DNA of 13,199 nucleotides, taken from positions 1 to 13,199 of the forward strand of contig SFII01000103.1 of NCBI GenBank assembly GCA_004555335.1, written 5' to 3'. Below are positions 7,227 to 13,199 of this stretch, one piece after another. Under the pieces are notes generated by a model that saw nothing but the letters and a program-made list of their open reading frames with translations, made no database searches and was not told where the DNA came from. How positions within the stretch are numbered: the stretch's first letter is position 1; every line of letters starts with the position of its first letter. Position numbers and translations under genes: made by a program. Source of the stretch: Coriobacteriaceae bacterium (GTDB lineage: Bacteria > Actinomycetota > Coriobacteriia > Coriobacteriales > Eggerthellaceae).

Positions 7227-7904
7227 GTGGATATCGCTGTTTTCTTCGCCGAATACGGCGAGCTGTTCTTCGATGCGACCATCGCCACCCTGGTGATGAC
7301 CGTCGCATCCACCTTCTTCGCGTACATCATCGGCTTGCCGGTGGGCATCGCCTTCCATGTGACTGCGCCCAACGGCTTGCATCCTATGCGCGTGCTCAAT
7401 ACCGTGTTGGGTTGGATCATCAATATCGGCCGCTCCATCCCCTTCATCATCCTGCTGGTGGCGCTGATTCCGTTCACCCGTCTGCTAGTGGGTACCTCGC
7501 TGGGCGTTGCGGGCGCAATCGTTCCCTTGACCATCTGCGCGGCCCCCTTCGTTGCGCGCATCGTCGAACAGTCCCTGACCGAATGCGATCCGTCCCTGAT
7601 CGAGGCGGCGAAGGCCTTCGGTTCCAGCAACGTCCAGATCATCGTGAAGGTCGTCCTGCGCGAGACCCTGCCGTCCCTTATCCGCGGTTTGGCCATCACT
7701 TTCATCAACCTGTTCAGCTACTCCGCGATGGCGGGTGCCGTCGGTGCGGGCGGTCTGGGTGATGTGGCCATCCGTTACGGCTATCAGCGCTTCATGCCCG
7801 ATGTGATGCTGTTCTCCATCATCTTGTGCGTCGTTTTGGTCATTATCTTCCAGACTCTGGGCGATTGGCTGGCGCGCAAGGTCGACCATCGCCGTCGCGC
7901 ATAG
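7227..7904 (+). CDS. metI: Methionine ABC transporter permease MetI
   Basis: This 225-residue inner-membrane protein forms the methionine channel as a homodimer with MetN. Five hydrophobic segments are visible, at about residues 18-42, 58-83, 92-110, 152-172 and 192-213. The cytoplasmic coupling motif typical of ABC importers is EAAKAFGSSNVQIIVKVVL at 126-144, and the family hallmark GRSIPFIILLVALIPFTR spans 68-85. AGAVGAGGLGDVAIRYGYQRF near 169-189 is also characteristic. The length is normal for MetI. It starts with GTG immediately after metN and ends the transporter operon. Confidence 0.93.
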   Translation: MDIAVFFAEYGELFFDATIATLVMTVASTFFAYIIGLPVGIAFHVTAPNGLHPMRVLNTVLGWIINIGRSIPFIILLVALIPFTRLLVGTSLGVAGAIVPLTICAAPFVARIVEQSLTECDPSLIEAAKAFGSSNVQIIVKVVLRETLPSLIRGLAITFINLFSYSAMAGAVGAGGLGDVAIRYGYQRFMPDVMLFSIILCVVLVIIFQTLGDWLARKVDHRRRA

Positions 7905-7975
7905 GAAAGGCTGCTTTCCCGAGCGGCTTGGGTTTTCCGGGGTGATGGGCGGTTGATGCCCCTCGCCCTGGTGGG

Positions 7976-8001
7976 AAAGCTGCAAAAGCCTTGCAGCTTT
8001 T
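7976..8001 (+). terminator. Probable terminator of the metQNI operon
   Basis: AAAGCTGCAA and TTGCAGCTTT form a perfect ten-base stem around the loop AAGCC, about 70 bases after metI. The four T at the end of the stem serve as a short U-tract. The stem is moderately AT-rich and the T-run short, so termination may be partial. Confidence 0.55.
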
Positions 8002-8243
8002 AGGGTGGGGAGGATCTTCTTTTGCCATTGCAACCTGCGGGGTGGCTGCTTCAAGCGTTATCCTGGTACGGAGAAAATGGTCTTCTCAGGTGATGGGGCG
8101 GATGGCGTCCCGGCGTTGAAGCTTGCTGGGCGAACGGGCTTTCCAACATCGTACGGTTACCGGCCGAACGGGTTTTCCCGTGCGGTGGCCTATCCAATGC
8201 AAACGCCAACGGAGGAGACGGGTGAATTCTTGCGGAATGGTTC

Positions 8244-8250
8244 GGAAAGG
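8244..8250 (+). promoter_or_regulatory. Ribosome binding site that fixes the start of the DUF815 ATPase
   Basis: GGAAAGG is six bases before the ATG at 8257. Other in-frame starts farther upstream, a GTG at 8005 and an ATG at 8197, lack this. Confidence 0.6.
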
Positions 8251-8256
8251 CACGGT

Positions 8257-9615
8257 ATGCATAGGCTTCTCGATCGGCTGGTCATCTTCGGCGAACTCGA
8301 TGGGCGGGGCATCCTGCGTCAGCTGGCGGACGTATCCCGGCAGCTCGAAGAAGGGTCCGTTGCGCCCGCTTCCTTGCTTCCGGTGGTGAATGCCCAAGTG
8401 AAGCACCTGCTGGACATGGCGACGCGATATGCCTTCGATGGGAACCTCTGGCAGAGCTACCTGACCTTCGTGCTTTTGACCAACGAGAACTCCTTCTCGC
8501 TTACCGCCGAGCGCCGCGGTATCCAGCAGGGAAGCGTTACGGGAATCGCGCTGTCGGATTTCCAGGTATTCCGCGAGCTGTTCGCCTTCGATTTTTCGGA
8601 TATGGAAAAGAAACTGGGGACCGGGCTTCTGAGCTTGATGTGCAATTATCAGGCCGTTGCCAAGGACAGGATGAGCTATTACCGCTGCGTGTCGGATATC
8701 GTTCGCTCGGTTCGCGACCGCCTGGCTGCCACGGAGGATTCCCGTGCGTTCTACCGGGTCATGTGCGATGCCTACAAAACCCATGGGGTGGGTGCATTCG
8801 GGTTGAACCGCGCATTCCGCATCCGTAAGGACGAAGGCCGTATCCGCCATGGCGAGGGAGAGGCCGGGTCGCTGGTCCCCATGGAGCGCGGCGGGTTCGA
8901 ATTCGTGGCCATCAACAACCTGGATGACGTCCGCTTGTCCGATCTGGTGGGATTCGAATCGCAGAAAGAGCAGCTGCTGGCGAATACCAAGGCGTTTTTG
9001 GAAGGCAAGCCCGCCAACAACGTGCTTCTGTATGGCGATGCGGGCACCGGAAAGTCCACGAGCGTGAAGGCACTGCTCAACGAATTCTACGTGTCGGGCC
9101 TGCGCATCATCGAACTCCACAAGCATCAGTTCGAAGATCTTTCCAACGTGGTGGGCCTGGTCAAAGGCAGGAACTACCGCTTCATCATCTTCATCGATGA
9201 CTTGTCCTTCGAAGAGAACGAAGTGGAATACAAGTACCTGAAGGCGGTTATCGAAGGCGGCTTGGAATCTCGTCCTGAAAACGTGCTCATTTACGCCACT
9301 TCCAATCGCCGCCATCTTATCCGTGAGAAGTGGAGCGATCGCGATGACATGGAACATGATGGCGATGTCCATCGCAGCGATACGGTCCAGGAAAAGACGT
9401 CTTTGGCTGCACGCTTCGGCGTTGCCATCAACTTCAGGAAGCCTTCGGCCGCCTTGTACAGGGAAATCGTGCTGGAGTTGGCGAAAAGGCAGCTCCCCGA
9501 AATTCCCGACGAAGAAGAGCTGCTGCGCCAGGCGGATGCCTGGGCCATCCGTCATGGGGGAGTCTCCGGGCGTGCTGCCCAGCAGTTCATCGATTCGCTT
9601 GCGGGTTCGTGCTGA
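8257..9615 (+). CDS. DUF815 family AAA-type ATP-binding protein
   Basis: This is a 452-residue P-loop ATPase. The first 210 residues form a helical region without a recognised activity. The conserved DUF815 part starts near VAINNLDDVRLSDLVGFE (217-234). Walker A is GDAGTGKST at 260-268, Walker B IIFIDDL at 310-316, sensor-1 ATSN at 347-350 and a likely arginine finger is in ARFG at 385-388. The C-terminal 60 residues look like an AAA lid. It should be cytoplasmic. The family's partners and substrates are not established; the domain layout suggests an AAA remodelling machine. It is followed by broken tcdA and larE on the same strand, with a 184-base gap, so operon membership is uncertain. Confidence 0.87.
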   Translation: MHRLLDRLVIFGELDGRGILRQLADVSRQLEEGSVAPASLLPVVNAQVKHLLDMATRYAFDGNLWQSYLTFVLLTNENSFSLTAERRGIQQGSVTGIALSDFQVFRELFAFDFSDMEKKLGTGLLSLMCNYQAVAKDRMSYYRCVSDIVRSVRDRLAATEDSRAFYRVMCDAYKTHGVGAFGLNRAFRIRKDEGRIRHGEGEAGSLVPMERGGFEFVAINNLDDVRLSDLVGFESQKEQLLANTKAFLEGKPANNVLLYGDAGTGKSTSVKALLNEFYVSGLRIIELHKHQFEDLSNVVGLVKGRNYRFIIFIDDLSFEENEVEYKYLKAVIEGGLESRPENVLIYATSNRRHLIREKWSDRDDMEHDGDVHRSDTVQEKTSLAARFGVAINFRKPSAALYREIVLELAKRQLPEIPDEEELLRQADAWAIRHGGVSGRAAQQFIDSLAGSC

Positions 9616-9682
9616 GCGCTTGCCGGCTGCTTGTGCGGGTAGCCTGTTGGGGATGCGGCGCCAGGATTGCCGGACTGTATGG

Positions 9683-9747
9683 GCTATCGGCAAGAACCTG
9701 ACGGAATCGGCGCTGAAACGCGTTTGGTTTTGCCGATAGCGGCAAAA
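9683..9747 (+). promoter_or_regulatory. Two mutually exclusive hairpins upstream of the tcdA remnant
   Basis: GCTATCGGCAA at 9683-9693 is an exact inverted copy of TTGCCGATAGC at 9730-9740. The same right arm can instead pair with the bases that follow: TTTTGCCG at 9728-9735, loop ATAG, CGGCAAAA at 9740-9747, a perfect eight-base stem. The two folds cannot coexist, which is the architecture of an attenuator or RNA switch. No T-run follows, so a terminator mechanism is not shown. Confidence 0.4.
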
Positions 9748-9799
9748 TCCACGTTGCCCTATGACCGTTTTGACAGAACGCAGAGGAAAGGGAACTTCC

Positions 9800-10372
9800 G
9801 TGCTCAAGCAATTCTCCCGTACCCAGTTGCTGCTGGGATGCGATGCCATGGCCAAGCGGCGTGGGCGCCTTCGACCTGGTCGACAACGACGAGGTGAGCC
9901 TGACCAACGTGAACCGCCAAATCATCGCCACTACCGAAACGGTGGGGAAGAAGAAGGTCGAAGTCATGCGCGATCGCATCTTGCAGATCAATCCCAAGGC
10001 AGATGTGAGCATCCATGCGAGCTTCTTCCTGCCTGAAAATGCCCATGAGTTCCCCTTCAGCGAATACGATTACGTGGTGGATGCAGTAGATACGGTGGCT
10101 GCCAAGCTGGAGCTGGCGGTGGTATGCCAAGAGCAGGGAATCCCCCTGATGAGTTCTATGGGTGCCGGCAACAACGCAAACGCGGCGTCAAGAAGCTGAA
10201 GGTGGTGTATTCGGAAGAGGTCCCCATCGTTCCCGGTGAAGGCCAGCCTGCCGAAGAGGAGCCGCCTGCCGGACGCAGGAGCATTCCCGGCAGCGTCGCC
10301 TTCGTGCCTTCGGTGGCTGGGCTGATCATCGCAGGCGAGGTTGTGAAGGATCTGGCGGGGGTGCAGCGATAG
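9800..10372 (+). pseudogene. tcdA: Broken tRNA threonylcarbamoyladenosine dehydratase (TcdA, ThiF/E1-like)
   Basis: Intact TcdA (about 250 residues) uses ATP to cyclise t6A to ct6A at tRNA position 37. Here three pieces in two frames together match it. Piece one runs from GTG 9800 (preceded by GAGGAAAGGG) through FSRTQLLLGCDAMAK. Piece two, from about 9855 in another frame, has SGVGAFDLVDNDEVSLTNVN, RQII, YDYVVDAVDTV and MGAGN. Piece three, back in the first frame from 10175, has RKRGVKKLKVVYSEE and ends at TAG 10370-10372. The joins lie near 9851-9857 and 10173-10175. Each has lost roughly 25 residues: first the GxGGxG nucleotide-binding loop, then the segment after GAGN. The catalytic function must be lost. 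The gene may be truly decayed or the gaps may be assembly losses. Confidence 0.85.
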
Positions 10373-10418
10373 GGAATCGACGGGTATTCGTTCGCCCTGA
10401 TGAGGAAGTGAATCGTAT

Positions 10419-11234
10419 ATGGATGAAGTGCTGTTGGCAAAATACGAGGCGCTGAAAGAAGATCTTGCCGCTTTGGGCAGCGTTGCAGTTGCCTTTTCGG
10501 GCGGCGTCGATTCCACTTTACTGCTGCATGCAGCGCATGAGGCGTTGGGTGCTTCCGTTCTTGCGGTAACGGTTTCTTCGCGTGTGTTCCCGAAACGGGA
10601 GCTTGAGGAGGCGAAGGCGTTCTGCGAAGCCGAAGACATCAGGCAGCTCGTCCTTGCGTTCGATGAGCTGGAAATCGAGGGTTTTGCCCAGAACCCGCCG
10701 AACCGCTGCTACTTGTGCAAGCGCGAGCTGTTCGGCAAGATCGGCCAGGTGGCCCAAGCGGAAGGCCTGGCGGCAGTTGCCGAAGGGTCCAACCTGGACG
10801 ACGAAGGCGATTACCGTCCTGGCATGCAGGCTGTGGCGGAGTTGGGAATAAAGAGCCCCTTGCGCCACGCGGCTTTGACCAAGGAAGAAATCCGCGCCCT
10901 TTCTCGCCGTTTCGGGCTGCCTACTTGGAATAAGCAATCCTTCGCCTGCCTGGCAAGCCGTTTTCCGTATGGGGACCTGATCACCGGGGAGAAGCTGCGC
11001 ATGGTGGATGCGGCCGAGCAGCTGCTGCTGGATAAGGGCTTTCACCAGGTGCGCGTGCGCATCCATGGCGACCTCGCCCGCATCGAAGTGCCGTCTGGGG
11101 AGTTTTCCCGGTTCACGGATGGGGATTTGCGGGCGGAAGTGCACGCCGCCTTCAAGGGATTGGGCTTTTCCTACACGACTATAGACGTGCAGGGGTATCG
11201 CACGGGAAGCATGAACGAGGCTCTTGAAAAATAA
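10419..11234 (+). CDS. larE: ATP-dependent sacrificial sulfur transferase LarE
   Basis: This 271-residue PP-loop enzyme is of the kind that AMP-activates pyridinium-3,5-dicarboxylate mononucleotide and donates sulfur for the nickel-pincer cofactor of lactate racemase. The PP-loop is SGGVDST at 27-33. C97 and C100 lie in NRCYLCKREL, then EGSNLDD at 122-128, DYRPG at 131-135, and NKQSFACLASRFPYG at 171-185. Cys177 matches the sacrificial sulfur-donor cysteine (176 in Lactiplantibacillus). DVQGYRTGSMNE near the C-terminus is also typical. Length is normal. GAGGAAG is ten bases before the ATG. The gene follows broken tcdA by 46 bases. LarA, LarB and LarC are not in the window, so the pathway must be completed elsewhere or the sulfur goes to another Ni-pincer enzyme. 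Confidence 0.93.
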   Translation: MDEVLLAKYEALKEDLAALGSVAVAFSGGVDSTLLLHAAHEALGASVLAVTVSSRVFPKRELEEAKAFCEAEDIRQLVLAFDELEIEGFAQNPPNRCYLCKRELFGKIGQVAQAEGLAAVAEGSNLDDEGDYRPGMQAVAELGIKSPLRHAALTKEEIRALSRRFGLPTWNKQSFACLASRFPYGDLITGEKLRMVDAAEQLLLDKGFHQVRVRIHGDLARIEVPSGEFSRFTDGDLRAEVHAAFKGLGFSYTTIDVQGYRTGSMNEALEK

Positions 11235-11347
11235 TCTCTGCTGAGTCCGCACCAGGCGTACAGCACCCAAAATGCAGGCGAGGGGACTTCGGTAAAGACC
11301 ATCGCAAATGCCGCGAGTATTCTGCTTGCGGTAATGATGTTTGCCAT
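11171..11347 (-). pseudogene. 5' remnant of a CDP-alcohol phosphatidyltransferase gene
   Basis: From ATG 11347, preceded by a strong GGAGGA ribosome binding site, the frame encodes MANIITASRILAAFAM followed by SPAFWVLYAWCGLS. That is the first membrane helix of CDP-alcohol phosphatidyltransferases such as PgsA, which make phosphatidylglycerophosphate in the membrane. Where the catalytic D-G-x2-A-R motif should begin, near 11237, the likeness stops. The frame then runs antisense into the end of larE and stops at 11171. Only about 37 of some 200 residues remain. The good start signal suggests recent truncation, by a deletion or rearrangement whose edge is at the larE stop codon. Confidence 0.65.
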
Positions 11348-11495
11348 GTCTCCTCCTTCAGGCTTTGGAGTGGCTTTTCCCTCATAAGGCGAAATCTTGG
11401 TAGACGGTGATGAGTGAACGGCGCGGTTTTCTGCAAGCACGCTCCTGTTTCTTCGCAGCATGCGAAATGGGTTGTTTTGGAAGATGACCTTCATG

Positions 11496-11740
11496 CTACA
11501 CGCAATCCGCCTCTGCTTTGCAGCTCGATTTGCGGGGTTTCCGGGATTTCGGTTTCGGCAGTTGGGGCATCATGGCGCTCACAACGGATGCGATTTTGGT
11601 GGGGTTTTCGCTGTCCACCAAGAGCATCGGCTTCGCGCTATCGTAGGGAATCTGCTCGGTTGCGAATGATTCAAGGCAATTTTGAACTCGCCGTCTTTGC
11701 ATTCAACTTTTCCGATGGGACGCACTTCCATCTTGTCCAT
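11496..11740 (-). pseudogene. Small frameshifted gene with a TrmO-like beginning
   Basis: ATG 11740 has GGAGG six bases upstream and opens MDKMEVRPIGKVECKDGEFKI, like the start of TrmO-type tRNA methyltransferases. Around 11675-11680 the sensible coding moves to the next frame, which continues CLESFATEQIPYDSAKP and on through VDSENPTKIASVVSAMMP to a TAG at 11496-11498. Codon use is good on both sides of the join (GAG, AAG, CCC, ACC, ATC). The second part does not resemble TrmO, so the gene may have lost a larger piece, or it belongs to a small unknown family with a single-base frameshift. A separate 68-residue gene starting at ATG 11702 is possible. Confidence 0.45.
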
Positions 11741-11888
11741 GGCAAACCTCCATACGTTTTGGATTGCATCACATCGAGCGCTCGATGACCCCATCCTACA
11801 GAGTACAGGGAACACCTCAACCCCTTTTCGAGCACGGTGGAACCGGCTGCTGCTAATCTAATCCGGAAGCGGAGAAAGTGAGGCGTTG

Positions 11889-12755
11889 GTGAAGCGGTTG
11901 GAAATGACAGCTGGCATGGCTGACGAGGGGTGCGGTTCCGGCTCGGCGGTGAAAACATGTGCTCGCAGATTTGCGCTTTCGGCCAAAGGCGTTTGCAGTT
12001 ACTACCTCGCATGCGATTTGGACGAGGGGCTGCTTCGCTACTGGTCCAAGGATCCAGACCCGTACCGACGCCTCGCCTACAGTCCTAGTATCGAGGAACG
12101 CAAGATCGCAGGGGGCCTGGCGGCCATGCGCGGGGAATCGGGCAGGGCCGTGGGCGTTCGGCTCACGCGTCGGCAGAGAAGGGATATCGAGGAGATTCTT
12201 TCCTGGGAGAACATCGAGTCCATGCGGGGGATCGATGATGCCTTTATGCTCGAAAGGTGCGGCGGCGGTTGGTGCTATCGGGACGGATGGTCTCTGAGCT
12301 GCTACTTCGAGGGTGATTCGGGCTGGCCTCCGCTCGAGCTCGAAAATATTACGCACTGCTCGTTTTCTGGCGAAGAGCTTCCATTCGAAAGATTGGAGAC
12401 CTATATATCATCTGAGGTTCTCTGCAATTCGACAGCAAAGCATTCTTTCGAATCGAGTCCGAAAGTGAAGCCTGGGACGGCGAAAAAGCTCGTCTTTCAG
12501 GCTATCGGGTCGGGATTGGAAGCTATCGAAGAGATGCTGTGGTCGGGAAACGTGAGGCTCATAAAAGAGCTGGACAAGGCAGTGCTCGACAGGGAGCTGA
12601 GCTACGAGCTTACGGACGATTGCTTCACGGTCAGCTATGGAAGCGCAGTGTTGCGTACATACGAGCTTTACGAGCGCCCTGCATGCGAGAAGGTCTTCGG
12701 GAGGACGCATACGTTCGGTCAGACGGTGGATGGGGAAGCCGGAGAAGGGGAATGA
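11889..12755 (+). CDS. Hypothetical protein, unrecognised
   Basis: This 288-residue soluble protein matches no family I know. It has no signal peptide or membrane segment. The N-terminal half is basic and rich in arginine (LTRRQRRDIEEIL near residues 92-104). A tryptophan/cysteine/glycine-rich stretch follows (CGGGWCYRDGWSLSCYFEG near 123-141), then WPPLELENITHCSF. The C-terminal third (AKKLVFQAIGSGLEAIEEML onward) looks alpha-helical and acidic. The GTG at 11889 follows GTGAGG at 11878-11883. A TTG at 11886 and an ATG at 11904 are other possible starts. It is an intact frame in a stretch full of broken genes. Confidence 0.6.
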   Translation: MKRLEMTAGMADEGCGSGSAVKTCARRFALSAKGVCSYYLACDLDEGLLRYWSKDPDPYRRLAYSPSIEERKIAGGLAAMRGESGRAVGVRLTRRQRRDIEEILSWENIESMRGIDDAFMLERCGGGWCYRDGWSLSCYFEGDSGWPPLELENITHCSFSGEELPFERLETYISSEVLCNSTAKHSFESSPKVKPGTAKKLVFQAIGSGLEAIEEMLWSGNVRLIKELDKAVLDRELSYELTDDCFTVSYGSAVLRTYELYERPACEKVFGRTHTFGQTVDGEAGEGE

Positions 12756-12839
12756 CGGCTGGGACGCGGTCTAACGGGCGAGCTGGCGGTCGGATTCCGT
12801 GTCTATGATGCTTCAACTGGGTTGCAGCATCCCTGCCAT

Positions 12840-13122
12840 GATTCTTTCATGCCGCAACAACCTGTAATCTGAAGCATGGTATATCGGAGGGCAAAACGAA
12901 GGCAATCGAGGAGATAGCAGAGGCCGGCGGGGGTTTGTAATCGCTTCGGCGACCCATGCCCGTGGCGTCCAGAGCCGAGACCTTATTCTGCTGAAAGACG
13001 ATTTCGTAGGCCCGATCAACGAGATATGCGGGACCTTGCTGGATTATGGCGATATCGATTACTTCGATGCATACCAGTACAGAATCCGCTGCTCTGCGCT
13101 GTGCGTGCGGTCTTCCGTGTAA
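12840..13122 (+). pseudogene. Frameshifted gene of unknown function, interrupted at a run of five G
   Basis: One frame reads, after a TGA at 12837-12839, LKHGISEGKTKAIEEIAEAG and stops at TAA 12938-12940. The next frame picks up in the same sense at 12934 with FVIASATHARG, DLILLKDDFVGP and GDIDYFDAYQYRIRC, ending at TAA 13120-13122. Adding one G to the run of five at 12929-12933 would fuse them seamlessly (EAGGGFVIASATHARG). After about 13095 the first frame again looks coding (LVRDFHRTSLFEKATEG) and runs off the window edge, so a second shift is possible. No start codon is evident before 12899, so the 5' end is missing or displaced. Function is unknown. Confidence 0.5.
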
Positions 13123-13199
13123 CCTTGCCTTGGTCCGGGATTTCCACCGCACTTCCCTGTTTGAAAAAGCTACAGAGGGTCGTCGCCCCTGCGCAGAAT

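Larger units (their letters stand above)
7905..8256. other. Intergenic region between metI and the DUF815 ATPase gene
   Basis: The left part holds the terminator-like stem-loop at 7976-8001 and a weak GGAAAG/CTTTCC stem at 7904-7919. The right part has two near-identical 14-base direct copies, CGAACGGGCTTTCC at 8131-8144 and CGAACGGGTTTTCC at 8165-8178, with start points 34 bases apart. These could be an operator pair for the ATPase gene. The frame of the ATPase stays open back to a GTG at 8005, but the residues it would add look like translated noncoding DNA. Confidence 0.4.

Noticed and set aside
5415..7382. 655-codon open frame on the minus strand
   Set aside because: It lies antisense to metQ, metN and metI, whose products are unmistakable. 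It is a shadow of their GC-rich third positions.
8086..9855. 589-codon open frame on the minus strand
   Set aside because: It is antisense to the DUF815 ATPase, whose Walker motifs are on the plus strand.

Overview
The window looks like chromosomal DNA from a GC-rich anaerobic actinobacterium of the class Coriobacteriia, most likely Eggerthellaceae. This is an inference from three things: the acetylene-hydratase/catechol-dehydroxylase type of molybdopterin enzyme, GC-rich third codon positions, and the mix of amidohydrolase, LarE and methionine ABC transporter genes. No rRNA, tRNA, insertion sequence, prophage gene or CRISPR array was seen.

Left part (1-5.3 kb): a possible protein tail at the edge is followed by a YbaK/ProX-type tRNA editing protein on the minus strand. 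Divergent from it is an AbgB-like M20 amidohydrolase. Convergent with the amidohydrolase is a two-gene minus-strand operon encoding a large Mo/W-bisMGD oxidoreductase and a very small two-cluster ferredoxin, with overlapping reading frames. The catalytic subunit has an extra four-cysteine motif ahead of its normal Fe-S site and no Tat signal. This pair is the best candidate for uncharacterised redox chemistry here.

Middle (5.4-8.0 kb): a complete methionine ABC transporter in the order metQ-metN-metI. Strong hairpins separate metQ from metN, and a terminator-like stem-loop follows metI. MetN is short and lacks the C-terminal methionine-sensing domain found in the E. coli protein.

Right part (8.2-11.2 kb): a DUF815 AAA-type ATPase, a tcdA (ThiF/E1-like) gene broken by two internal deletions, and an intact larE (sacrificial sulfur transferase for the Ni-pincer cofactor), all on the plus strand. 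Competing hairpins lie between the ATPase and tcdA.

Right end (11.2-13.2 kb): this stretch is rich in wreckage. It holds the 5' end of a CDP-alcohol phosphatidyltransferase gene with a perfect ribosome binding site, a small frameshifted gene with a TrmO-like beginning, one intact gene of unknown function, and a frameshifted gene interrupted at a run of five G that continues to the edge. With the tcdA wreck, about 3.4 kb holds four broken genes, so it looks like a local zone of gene decay, or less likely a patch of poor sequence quality.
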